From positions 1 to 6,842 of the forward strand of contig JASLES010000119.1 of NCBI GenBank assembly GCA_030151005.1: a DNA stretch of 6,842 nucleotides, in the 5' to 3' direction. A program made the translations under genes and the position numbers. The notes under the pieces are model-generated. The model was not told the DNA's origin. It was given only the letters and a program-made list of their open reading frames with translations, and did no database searches. Positions 1-6,072 of this stretch are shown here, piece by piece. The first letter of the stretch is position 1. Each line of letters begins with the position of its first letter. The stretch is from Silvimonas sp. (GTDB lineage Bacteria; Pseudomonadota; Gammaproteobacteria; Burkholderiales; Chitinibacteraceae).

Positions 1-598
1 TGAACTGGTCGGTACAGACATCTGCCGCTTCTTTGAGCGACGCCTTAAAGGTTACAGCGCCAGGGCCGAAGGTTTCTTGTGCGGTAAAACGACGCCCGGT
101 GTCCCGCTTGTTATTGAAGGTACATTTCGCCTCTTTCAGCACCCTGCCGGCATGGTTATCGGTCAGCGTGGCGGTCATCCACATCTGCATATCAAAATGT
201 GTGGTGTCTTGCGGGTAATAGTAGGCGCCAGCTTTGAAGGCAGAGATTTCCAGCGTCATGTCCGCCGCTGCCGCAGGTTTGCCTTCCGGCAAGATGGCCG
301 CACCCGCGTCTGGAATCCCCACCTGGAATTGCTCGTGCAAGGCTTGCCCAAAGGTTTGCGCCACCACAATGGGGCTGTATTGCAGGTGTTCCCGCTCTTG
401 CTGCATTTGCCCCGCGGCAATGGCAATCTGGCGGCCTTCTATACCAAACGCGCCCACGCTGTGTAATTCCAGCACCACGATCGGCTGGATTCGATAATTG
501 AGCGTTTTGCCCTGCAAGGTTTGCGGGGTCAGGTCTTCGGCGGCAAGGCAAACATTAGCCAGCCCGGCGAGTAGCCAGATCCAGATCAGCGTTTTCAT
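1..598 (-). CDS. Exported protein of unknown function, 3' end outside window
   Basis: An open frame starts at an ATG (598-596) and runs 199 codons without a stop to the left edge, so the C-terminus is missing. Residues 1-19 form a signal peptide: Lys2, then the hydrophobic stretch LIWIWLLAGLA, then a likely signal peptidase I cleavage after CLA (Ala19), giving a mature protein that begins AEDLTPQ. Cys17 is not in a lipobox. The mature part has a Gln-rich amphipathic segment (GQMQQEREHLQ), a Tyr-rich stretch (GAYYYPQD) and two cysteines near the end (AKC and ADVC) that could pair in the periplasm. No strong Shine-Dalgarno sequence precedes the ATG. It lies 141 bp downstream of the lipoprotein gene in the same direction and could be co-transcribed with it. 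I do not recognise the family. Both genes encode envelope proteins, but no functional link is demonstrated. Confidence 0.8.
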   Translation of the reverse strand, partial: MKTLIWIWLLAGLANVCLAAEDLTPQTLQGKTLNYRIQPIVVLELHSVGAFGIEGRQIAIAAGQMQQEREHLQYSPIVVAQTFGQALHEQFQVGIPDAGAAILPEGKPAAAADMTLEISAFKAGAYYYPQDTTHFDMQMWMTATLTDNHAGRVLKEAKCTFNNKRDTGRRFTAQETFGPGAVTFKASLKEAADVCTDQF

Positions 599-662
599 TG
601 GGTGTACTTTGAGCAGACAGTGGGCAAGAGAGACCGGCAGACACCTTGCTGGCACATACACC

Positions 663-686
663 TGATCAGACCGCATTTTGATCAGA
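663..686. repeat. Two direct TGATCAGA repeats in the 599-739 gap
   Basis: The octamer TGATCAGA, containing the palindrome TGATCA, occurs at 663-670 and again at 679-686, a 16-bp period. It sits between the lipoprotein gene and the exported-protein gene, 65-90 bp upstream of the latter's ATG. It could be a regulator binding site for that gene, but no convincing -35/-10 pair accompanies it. The rest of the 141-bp gap shows no terminator or gene. Confidence 0.25.
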
Positions 687-739
687 TGTATATGTCAGTA
701 CGGTCAGCGAGGCCGCTTCAATTTCAACATCATGGTCAA

Positions 740-1531
740 TTAGATGCCGCCGCCGGCATGAGCATCGGTTTCCTTGTAAACCACCACGCGATTCACGGAA
801 TACAAGAAACACGGCTTGGTGGTGACATGCATTGCGCATTTGGCGATGGCCCGATCTTTGGCATCTGCCGGTAAATCCGGACTGGGAGAAGTCCCGTTGG
901 CGTAGGAGTAATGACCATCTTCAGAGATAGCAAATGCGCTGGGCAATTTGACCGTCAAATACTTCTGGTACAACGCCTGCCCCGCTTCATCCAGGAAAGG
1001 CACCGGTGTTGTGTCTACGGTGGGGGCCGTTGATTCTGAATACTTATGTTTACTATTGCTGGTGCTGCTTTGGTTGGCCTCTGTACCAGACAGCGCACCC
1101 CAAACCGCCAGTTTGCACTCCAGCACCCCTTTCTGGCCTGAGGTTTCATCCATCAGGTGCAATTTGGCGCGGGCCAGCAATAGTCCCATTTTCATTTCTT
1201 GCCAGACGTAATAATTCTTGCCTGCTTCGGCGTTCAGAGTCAGCGTATCGGCGTTTTCGCCCGCTGCGGTGATCGTGTGCTCGCCAGGCGCAAGTTCAGT
1301 ATAAAAATACGTCTGCGGCGCGGTACGCCCAATGATCTGACCATCCAGGGCAAGGTCAATATGAATGGCCGCCCCAAAAATCTCGTTGCGGTAAATATAA
1401 AGTCCCGCCACCGCCGGTTTGGTCTGAAATGTCTTCGCTTTGGCGTCGCTGCCGGCATTGCCCATCGGTACCTGCGCGCAACCCACCAGACCCAACGCCA
1501 GCAAACCCGCCAGCATGATTTGTTTCAGCAT
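740..1531 (-). CDS. DUF2846-type lipoprotein with C-terminal extension
   Basis: Predicted lipoprotein of 263 residues. Two in-frame ATGs exist at 1537 and 1531. I prefer 1531 because the GAAAGGG ribosome site (1544-1538) is 6 nt from it and abuts the other. The signal peptide MLKQIMLAGLLALGLVGC ends in the lipobox LVGC, so Cys18 should be lipidated. Asp is not at +2 (CAQV), which favours outer-membrane sorting. Residues about 40-130 fit a DUF2846-like beta domain: GLYIYRNE, DLALDGQIIGRT, YFYTELAPGEHTI, then NYYVWQEMKMG. The last 130 residues are an extension with a Ser/Thr-rich linker (SSTSNSKHKYSES) and two cysteines in a segment reading KCAMHVTTKPC. The biochemical role of DUF2846 proteins is unknown to me. 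The domain match is from remembered motif shape and was not searched. Confidence 0.8.
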   Translation of the reverse strand: MLKQIMLAGLLALGLVGCAQVPMGNAGSDAKAKTFQTKPAVAGLYIYRNEIFGAAIHIDLALDGQIIGRTAPQTYFYTELAPGEHTITAAGENADTLTLNAEAGKNYYVWQEMKMGLLLARAKLHLMDETSGQKGVLECKLAVWGALSGTEANQSSTSNSKHKYSESTAPTVDTTPVPFLDEAGQALYQKYLTVKLPSAFAISEDGHYSYANGTSPSPDLPADAKDRAIAKCAMHVTTKPCFLYSVNRVVVYKETDAHAGGGI

Positions 1532-1579
1532 GCCCATCCCTTTCTAATTATTTATTTGAGTTTGAATACAACCTGCATC

Positions 1580-1611
1580 CGTCACAAAACCCGCCCCCAG
1601 GCTTTGCGACG
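1580..1611. repeat. Imperfect inverted repeat upstream of the lipoprotein gene
   Basis: CGTCACAAA at 1580-1588 and TTTGCGACG at 1603-1611 form 9-bp arms with one mismatch around a 14-nt GC-rich centre. The element lies about 50-80 bp upstream of the lipoprotein start and just downstream of a candidate -10 hexamer, so it could be an operator or a 5'-leader hairpin. Related GTCGCAA or GTCGTAA words recur nearby (1633, 1649, 1663). Confidence 0.3.
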
Positions 1612-1614
1612 GAG

Positions 1615-1643
1615 AGTATAGATTTTTCATATGTCGTAAGCAT
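1615..1643 (-). promoter_or_regulatory. Candidate sigma-70 promoter for the lipoprotein gene
   Basis: Read on the minus strand, TATACT (1620-1615) matches the -10 consensus at five of six positions. A 17-nt spacer separates it from ATGCTT (1643-1638), a poor -35. Transcription would begin near 1608 and leave a leader of roughly 75 nt. Only the -10 is convincing. Confidence 0.3.
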
Positions 1644-1678
1644 TTATTGTCGCAACGCAGTGTCGCAACTATGCCGCA

Positions 1679-1756
1679 ATGGTGGGCAGAGGCTGGTGGA
1701 ACGAGGCCGAAGAGATGGGAGAATTGCTGGCGCTGGCGCAGAACCAGACAGGTTAG
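1679..1756 (+). pseudogene. Possible C-terminal tail of a lost gene
   Basis: From ATG 1679 the plus strand reads MVGRGWWNEAEEMGELLALA then QNQTG and a TAG stop. The frame extends upstream without a start (VATQCRNYAA) to a TAA near 1636. The composition, with an amphipathic Glu/Leu/Ala helix and a natural-looking end, resembles the terminus of a real protein more than chance. It has no ribosome site, and its neighbours are all fragments. The family is not recognised, and it could be a random frame. Confidence 0.25.
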
Positions 1757-1798
1757 CTATGGGGTGTCGAGGCTGATTGGTGAAACAGCCCGACTCAA

Positions 1799-1936
1799 TC
1801 AGGCGTCGCCACGCCCAAGAAACGCCCGAATCGCCGTGATCTGCCCTTGGGCATTGAAATCAAGCGCATCGATAGACGCCTGCCGGGCTCGCATGGTCAC
1901 CGACCTGGTACCCACGGTAAAAACCCCTGACGGTGA
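1799..1936 (-). pseudogene. C-terminal fragment of an NTF2/SnoaL-like protein
   Basis: The minus strand from about 1936 to the TGA at 1801-1799 encodes SPSGVFTVGTRSVTM, then RARQASIDALDFNAQGQI, then TAIRAFLGRGDA. A strand ending in 'V-T', followed by a strand with 'DFNAQGQIT-IRAF', is typical of the last two beta strands of NTF2-like/SnoaL small-ligand enzymes, whose C-termini read D-x-x-GrIt-x-(L/M)-r-x-(F/W). Everything N-terminal is missing. The frame hits a stop at 1960-1958, and plus-strand integrase sequence begins at about 1941. An internal Met (1894) would give only 31 residues. I read it as a remnant cut by recombination. The family assignment is from memory of the motif. Confidence 0.5.
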
Positions 1937-1940
1937 CTGT

Positions 1941-2171
1941 CTGGAATGTCCACAGCTTCAACCCTGGTTTGAAGCTGTCCGCGCGCTGCCTAATCCCGTT
2001 ATCAGCGCTTACCTGCAAACGATGCTTATCACCGGTGCCCGGCGCAATGAAATTGCGAAGTTGCACTGGATGGATATCGATTTCAAACAGAGCCGCATGG
2101 TGACTCGCGACAAAGTTGAGAAGACCCGGACTATTCCACTACCGCCCTGTCTCGCCGCGTTGCTGGATGCG
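1941..2171 (+). pseudogene. Tyrosine recombinase (integrase) core fragment
   Basis: In one frame the plus strand encodes LECPQLQPWFEAVRALPNPV, then ISAYLQTMLITGARRNEIAK, then LHWMDIDFKQSRMVTRDKVE and KTRTIPLPPCLAALLDA. This is the start of a phage-type tyrosine recombinase catalytic domain: the TGARRxE box carries the first catalytic Arg (codon 2040-2042), then comes the 'W-D-DF' strand, the beta-hairpin with conserved Lys (RDKVE) and the 'IPL' strand. The N-terminal arm/core-binding domain and the later HxxR and Tyr nucleophile are absent, so it cannot recombine DNA. A frame runs on upstream to a TTG at 1647, but that part does not look like integrase and overlaps the antisense NTF2 tail. 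The right end joins directly to the truncated immunity copy. Confidence 0.75.
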
Positions 2172-2314
2172 TCACCGCCGTAAGCATCTTTGAGTCTGAA
2201 GTGACAGGCATCAAACTGGACTTCGCGCATAACCGGCACTGGTGCCAGGTTTTCTTTGGCGCATGCTATCGCTGATAGTGATGCAAGCATCATCAGAACA
2301 GGCAGGTGTTTCAT
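2171..2314 (-). pseudogene. Truncated third immunity-like gene, 5' stump only
   Basis: Starts at ATG 2314 with the same GGAGAGAGAA ribosome site as the two upstream copies. Its first 48 residues differ from the adjacent intact copy at only three positions (Ala11, Ile16 and Leu23 instead of Thr, Phe and Pro). It retains the signal peptide and the FDACHFRLKDAYGGD segment. Homology stops after Asp48 (2171), where antisense integrase sequence begins. The frame then continues through unrelated sequence to a stop at 2009, giving a possible 101-residue chimera. About three quarters of the expected 207-residue protein is lost, including the other conserved cysteines and the C-terminal IEFIDVPV block. 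It follows the intact copy's stop by 17 bp. Confidence 0.8.
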
Positions 2315-2340
2315 TTCTCTCTCCGGGGCGGTCACGGCGC
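2171..2340. repeat. Tandem duplication remnant, matching 2812-2981
   Basis: The DNA at 2171-2340 is nearly identical to 2812-2981, covering the 5' part of the immunity-like gene, its ribosome site and the preceding gene's last codons. The two gene starts are 641 bp apart, and the start of the first copy lies another 644 bp upstream. The array is therefore a head-to-tail duplication of a unit of about 642 bp. Copies 2 and 3 separated recently; copy 1 is much more diverged. Confidence 0.8.
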
Positions 2341-2955
2341 AGCGGCATTTGCCGATGCCTTGTCGTCCACAGGGACATCAATGAACTCAATGCTCTGGAG
2401 TAGTTTGATAACTTGGGGAATAACCCATTCGTGAGGGCGTGTGGCATACCCGATGACTTCACTATACCCAAACAGCGTTTGTGGCCCATTGGTCAGGCAA
2501 AACGCAAAGCAACGGGTCCGGTTTTTGGGCTCTCCCCACGTTTGGTCTAGCCCATATCCACCACCATCCCAGCTTTTGCTTTGCAGCTTATAAAAAGTCG
2601 CATGCTCTTCGGCAGCGGGTTTGTCGTCCCCCTTTTTCAACCCCCACGAGCCAGCAGTACGCTGCATACCCATGTCAAAAAAAGCCTTGTCCATGCCTTT
2701 TTTGTTATCGCAAGAAAACTGAATGGAAGTCTCAAAGGGGCGCTTGGCCTTCGGGTTAAAGTTTGCAGAGTAATTCGCCTGCGCAGGCGTGCTGTATTTG
2801 GTTGCCGACAGGTCGCCGCCATACGCATCTTTGAGCCTGAAATGGCAGGCATCAAACTGGACTTCGCGCATAACCGGCACTGGTGCCGGGTTTTCTTTAG
2901 CGCATGCAAAAGCGGATAGTGATGTGAGCATCATCAGAACAGGCAGGTGTTTCAT
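2332..2955 (-). CDS. Periplasmic immunity-like protein, copy 2
   Basis: A 207-residue protein exported by Sec. I chose ATG 2955 over an upstream GTG (2976) because it has a strong GGAGAG site about 6 nt away and matches the MKHL start of its paralogue. The signal peptide MKHLPVLMMLTSLSAFACA probably cleaves after Ala19 (A-C-A). Shared with copy 1 are FDACHxR (Cys37), NPKAKRPFETSIQFSC (Cys82), a central Trp/Gly-rich part, FAFC (Cys153) and a C-terminal PQVIxLLxSIEFIDVPV block. It also has Cys149, absent from copy 1. The conserved cysteines suggest disulfides in the periplasm. Its place behind a peptidoglycan-hydrolase effector suggests that it blocks that enzyme or a variant of it. The family name is not recognised, and the immunity role is inferred from context. 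Confidence 0.8.
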   Translation of the reverse strand: MKHLPVLMMLTSLSAFACAKENPAPVPVMREVQFDACHFRLKDAYGGDLSATKYSTPAQANYSANFNPKAKRPFETSIQFSCDNKKGMDKAFFDMGMQRTAGSWGLKKGDDKPAAEEHATFYKLQSKSWDGGGYGLDQTWGEPKNRTRCFAFCLTNGPQTLFGYSEVIGYATRPHEWVIPQVIKLLQSIEFIDVPVDDKASANAAAP

Positions 2956-2972
2956 TTCTCTCTCCGGGCCGC

Positions 2973-3599
2973 TCACGGCTCAGCGGCGGTTACCGAGGCT
3001 TTGTCAGCCACTGGAACATCAATGAATTCAATGCTTTCCAGCAACTGGATAACTTGCGGCAAGACACTTTCTTTCAGTTTCCGGAGATACGCAACATGCC
3101 GGGCCACACCGCAAAGCGCAACTGTGCCATGGGGAATGCAGAAAGCAAAAACCCTGCGCCGGTTCGCTTCATCACCGTTGATATCATCCTGGGTCACACC
3201 GCCCGCCTCCCACCCCCTGCCATGCAAAGGCTGAAACGTGGTATGCTGGGCTTTGGGGCCGATATTGTCAGGGGACCTGTCCAGCGCCCAGCCGTGGCTG
3301 GTCATGATTATCCCCGCCCTGTCAGACAGTGCTTCAGGCGTGGCAGGGTTCATGCAACTGAACTGGATAGAGGTCTCAAAGGGGCGCTTGGCTCTCGGAT
3401 TGAGGTTGGCAATATAGCTAAATGTGTGCGTAGAACCTTCGGTGTTCAGGTCAATCCACCCATCGAAGGTATCGGTTATACGGTAATGACAGGCATCAAA
3501 CCGGACTTCGTGCACGACAGGTCCCGATACCGGCTTTCCTTTGGCGCAAACGAATGCCGATGGCGACGCGAGCATTATCAGAATAATCAGGTGTTTCAT
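2973..3599 (-). CDS. Periplasmic immunity-like protein, copy 1 (cognate candidate)
   Basis: A 208-residue exported protein. Its ATG (3599-3597) overlaps the effector's TGA by 4 bp and has a strong GGAGAG site, so translation should be coupled to the effector. The signal peptide MKHLIILIMLASPSAFVCA has a likely cut after Ala19. Mature landmarks are FDACHYR (Cys37), NPRAKRPFETSIQFSC (Cys82), VFAFC (Cys154), Cys163 and the terminal IEFIDVPV block. The middle (residues 83-150) differs strongly from copy 2 and also varies in length, while the flanking blocks are conserved, as expected if that part contacts the effector. Known T6SS hydrolase immunity proteins act in the periplasm, bound to their toxin. 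Direct coupling makes this copy the best candidate for the cognate partner. Its stop precedes copy 2's ATG by 17 bp. Confidence 0.85.
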   Translation of the reverse strand: MKHLIILIMLASPSAFVCAKGKPVSGPVVHEVRFDACHYRITDTFDGWIDLNTEGSTHTFSYIANLNPRAKRPFETSIQFSCMNPATPEALSDRAGIIMTSHGWALDRSPDNIGPKAQHTTFQPLHGRGWEAGGVTQDDINGDEANRRRVFAFCIPHGTVALCGVARHVAYLRKLKESVLPQVIQLLESIEFIDVPVADKASVTAAEP

Positions 3600-5869
3600 T
3601 TCTCTCTCCGGGGTGTAAAGCCTTCCGGGGCATCTTGTTTTTCGCCCTTGGCGTCCGGAAAAACGATGCCTTCAGCCAGAACCATGAGCGCATGGGTGTA
3701 CGCCTGACAGCGCGCGATAAGCCCGTTAACGCCGTTAATCTGCTTGCCATCTGTGGCCGGCTGCCCAATATTGACCGTGGCGGCAACCTGACCAAATGGC
3801 ACGCTTTCATAAAAAAGCATAGATTTGCCTTTGACCAGGCAAGTACGGCGCTTCATGCCGGGTTGCCGGTCGGCATACATGGCTGCGCCACTCCAGGCCC
3901 AATAGGCCCCTGCGCTGTTTGCCGCATCAATATCCCGTGTTTCAATTTGATTGCGCCAGCCAATCATCTCCGCAGTCAGGCCTTGATGCTGGGCGTCCTG
4001 CATGCCAGCAGGGTTGGCATGTGAAGTGTTCTGCGCAGCCTTGAGCTCGGCTTCCAGCTTTTCCGGTACCTGTCTCCCCCGAAAACGCCAGTACTTGATG
4101 TAGTTGAACGGCCAGGTGAGTTGCAAAAAGCCGCGTCCATCCCACGGGAAATACCGCTGATTCGGGTTATTTTCATACAACTTGCTGAACCACTGCGTTT
4201 CCTGGGTGGCATTGCCAAAAAAAGCGGCCAGGCGCAACGGCGTGCTACAGATACCAAACTTGCGTAGGGCCTTGTTAAGCTCAAGGCGGTTATTCTGGAT
4301 AACGTCTTTGCTCTCTTTGCCAAAGAGCACGCCTTCCGACACCCATTCACCCTTTGATGCCCGTATTGCCGACATGGGCAGAACCTGCTTGAGCTCGCCT
4401 TCACTCAGCCAGCCACACTTTCTGAAGTGCGCGATAAATTCCAGCGGGTGGAAATGCCAGACCTTGCTGGACATGCCGCCCAGCACTTGCCAGAACTGGA
4501 ACTTAAGGACGAAGTCATTCCGTTTCTTGAATCTGGCCGGGTCGTCCGCCATGGGTGCGCCCTGCTCCAGCAGGTAGTTGTACCGGCCATTGTTGGCGGT
4601 ATCCCATTCGCTGGGGGCGCGGCATATCATCCGGCGCAGTTTCTTGCGGATAGGGTCCTGGCGGGCCCATTGCTCCAGTTCTTCTGCCGTGGTGGTGCCG
4701 TCGTGATTGGTGTCGGCATCCTTGATAATCTGCGACAAGGCGGTGACATTGACTTGCGGGCCATCCATCGCGCCGTTGACCCTGGCCCACCCGGTTGCCC
4801 CCGCAAAGTCGGCATCAGACAGTTTGACGATGTTGCTGGCGCTGAAGTCCGCATAACCTCTCTGGCCGTGGGCAAACTCCACGGGCTGCCAGTTTTCCAG
4901 GGCAGTTGCGGGTGTATTGACCGGAAAGCGGTCCGGTCCAAGAATGCGGCCATAACGCAGCAACTCGTAACCGGCACTTGGGCAGATGGGATAAAGCGCC
5001 ACGGCCCGCGCATACAGCCCGTACTCGTAGCCTGGTTCTTTGTCGCCGTCTTCCGTACCGGAAATACGCTGCCCGGTCTCCGCATTCCAGACGGTCGTTT
5101 TTCGATCGCCCCGGTCATACCTGACCTGTACCAGCAACTTGCAAGGGGTATGTTCGATACCGGCCAGCATCGGGAACAGATATCCGGCGACCTTATGGCC
5201 CGCGTCCTGACGGGGATGGGCCGCTCGCAACGGTACGCCCTTGGGTATCAGGTAGTAACTGTTACCCCAATAATCGGTCTGCGCATCGGTGCGGGCGGCT
5301 GGCTCTGCCACACCAAGGCTGGTATGCGGCGCACCAAACCAGGCGCTGAAGTCTGCATCTTCCATGAATATTTCAAAATGCAGATAACCCTCGCCATACA
5401 TGCCGCCGGGATAACCCAGGATGTCTTTGCGGTAAACCTTGGTGTGGCCGTCGGCAATTGCGTCCGGGCCGGTCGGCGTACGCAGGGGCGCGATGATGGC
5501 CTGTCTTTGGGGGAACGAAATCTCCTGGTTGATGCAATGCAGATGCATGTACAGCGAGTAGAACGTAAGTGTGCGGCCCGCACCGGTTTCCGTGGTGTGC
5601 TTGAGTAACGCAAAACTGGTGTGGCACTTCTGTTTTTCGTCACCCCACAACACCATGTCAGGGGCAACGCGGTAGGCAACCAGCACACCATCGGCAATGG
5701 CGCGAACAGGCTCTGTCGTATACGAACCCAGCAAATGGCAGCCGCCATGCCAGCGCAGGTCATAGGAAACCGGATACATGCCATGCGGGCGCTCGTAACT
5801 GTTGTTACGGGCTTCGGTCGTGTTTTCCGGGTCTTCGGGAGTGAACAGGAAAGGCCAGGAAATAATCAT
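3596..5869 (-). CDS. M23 peptidase-EF hand-GH19 bifunctional cell-wall hydrolase, probable T6SS effector
   Basis: A 757-residue protein predicted to cut peptidoglycan in both peptide and glycan parts. ATG 5869 is preferred over 5908 because it overlaps the upstream ORF's stop as ATGA. There is no signal peptide. Residues about 36-170 form an M23/LytM-like domain: RWHGGCHL (His41, His45), PVRAIADGVLVAY, LLKHTTETG (His91), YSLYMHLH (His109) and GYLHFEI (His164). Residues 386-397 (DTNHDGTTTAEE) are an EF-hand calcium loop. Residues about 525-700 resemble GH19: ATQETQWF with candidate catalytic Glu557, a second Glu566 nine residues later as in short-loop GH19 lysozymes, and DGRGFLQLTW. Dual amidase/lysozyme T6SS effectors such as Aeromonas TseP have this order of activities. 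Delivery by T6SS is inferred from the missing signal peptide and the coupled exported partners. A phage-type lysin is the alternative but would not explain those partners. Confidence 0.85.
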   Translation of the reverse strand: MIISWPFLFTPEDPENTTEARNNSYERPHGMYPVSYDLRWHGGCHLLGSYTTEPVRAIADGVLVAYRVAPDMVLWGDEKQKCHTSFALLKHTTETGAGRTLTFYSLYMHLHCINQEISFPQRQAIIAPLRTPTGPDAIADGHTKVYRKDILGYPGGMYGEGYLHFEIFMEDADFSAWFGAPHTSLGVAEPAARTDAQTDYWGNSYYLIPKGVPLRAAHPRQDAGHKVAGYLFPMLAGIEHTPCKLLVQVRYDRGDRKTTVWNAETGQRISGTEDGDKEPGYEYGLYARAVALYPICPSAGYELLRYGRILGPDRFPVNTPATALENWQPVEFAHGQRGYADFSASNIVKLSDADFAGATGWARVNGAMDGPQVNVTALSQIIKDADTNHDGTTTAEELEQWARQDPIRKKLRRMICRAPSEWDTANNGRYNYLLEQGAPMADDPARFKKRNDFVLKFQFWQVLGGMSSKVWHFHPLEFIAHFRKCGWLSEGELKQVLPMSAIRASKGEWVSEGVLFGKESKDVIQNNRLELNKALRKFGICSTPLRLAAFFGNATQETQWFSKLYENNPNQRYFPWDGRGFLQLTWPFNYIKYWRFRGRQVPEKLEAELKAAQNTSHANPAGMQDAQHQGLTAEMIGWRNQIETRDIDAANSAGAYWAWSGAAMYADRQPGMKRRTCLVKGKSMLFYESVPFGQVAATVNIGQPATDGKQINGVNGLIARCQAYTHALMVLAEGIVFPDAKGEKQDAPEGFTPRREK

Positions 5870-6072
5870 GGCGTAACACCGCCCACGGTGGCCTGAAGGG
5901 GTCGCCATGTTGCGTCAAACTGGCGAGGAATGGGTGTGCCTCCGCACTCGACCCCCTCCGTATCTGCATGCTCAAGTGGACTGTTCTTGGCAATCACGTC
6001 TGGCGGGAGCGTATCGTTCATGGCGATATATCGAGCTGGGTTTAAAGCCACCAAGATAGCCAAGTGCTGCAT
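5866..6072 (-). CDS. Small ORF coupled to the effector, function unknown
   Basis: A 68-codon frame whose TGA (5868-5866) overlaps the effector's ATG by 4 bp, which suggests translational coupling and a common transcript. The protein is proline-rich and soluble, with segments such as ALNPARYIAMNDTLPPDVIA and GGTPIPRQFDATWRPLQ; no signal peptide or membrane helix is evident. No Shine-Dalgarno sequence precedes ATG 6072, and the frame is open only to a stop at 6093-6091. It may therefore be the 3' end of a truncated gene rather than a complete one. In T6SS loci this position usually holds a VgrG, PAAR or adaptor gene, but I see no motif of these here. The effector itself shows no obvious ribosome site, which supports dependence on this ORF for initiation. 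Confidence 0.5.
   Translation of the reverse strand: MQHLAILVALNPARYIAMNDTLPPDVIAKNSPLEHADTEGVECGGTPIPRQFDATWRPLQATVGGVTP

Noticed and set aside
1771..1790. GGCTG/CAGCC hairpin after the NTF2-like stop as a terminator
   Set aside because: The stem is only 5 bp (8 with a bulge), the loop is 10 nt and no T-run follows, so it could arise by chance.
1647..1940. N-terminal half of the integrase-containing frame as a real integrase N-terminus
   Set aside because: It starts at a TTG, reads as Trp/Arg-rich nonsense and overlaps a better antisense match to an NTF2-like tail. Only the part from about 1941 looks like integrase.
2956..2976. GTG start (2976) for immunity copy 2, overlapping copy 1's stop as GTGA
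   Set aside because: The seven extra residues (MSGPERE) would precede the signal peptide, and the codons for them are the ribosome site itself. The ATG at 2955 aligns with the paralogue's start.
3054..3707. A 217-codon plus-strand open frame across immunity copy 1
   Set aside because: It lies antisense to a gene with a signal peptide, ribosome site and paralogue, and crosses the effector-immunity junction without any recognisable motif.
4427..5608. A 393-codon plus-strand open frame opposite the effector
   Set aside because: It is the antisense shadow of the effector's M23-like and central regions, which carry clear motifs. The shadow shows no domain-like pattern and is a by-product of GC-rich codon use.
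5870..5908. Upstream ATG (5908) as the effector start
   Set aside because: It would add 13 residues and overlap the upstream ORF by 43 bp. The ATGA overlap at 5869 is the usual coupled arrangement and matches the junction at the other end of the gene.
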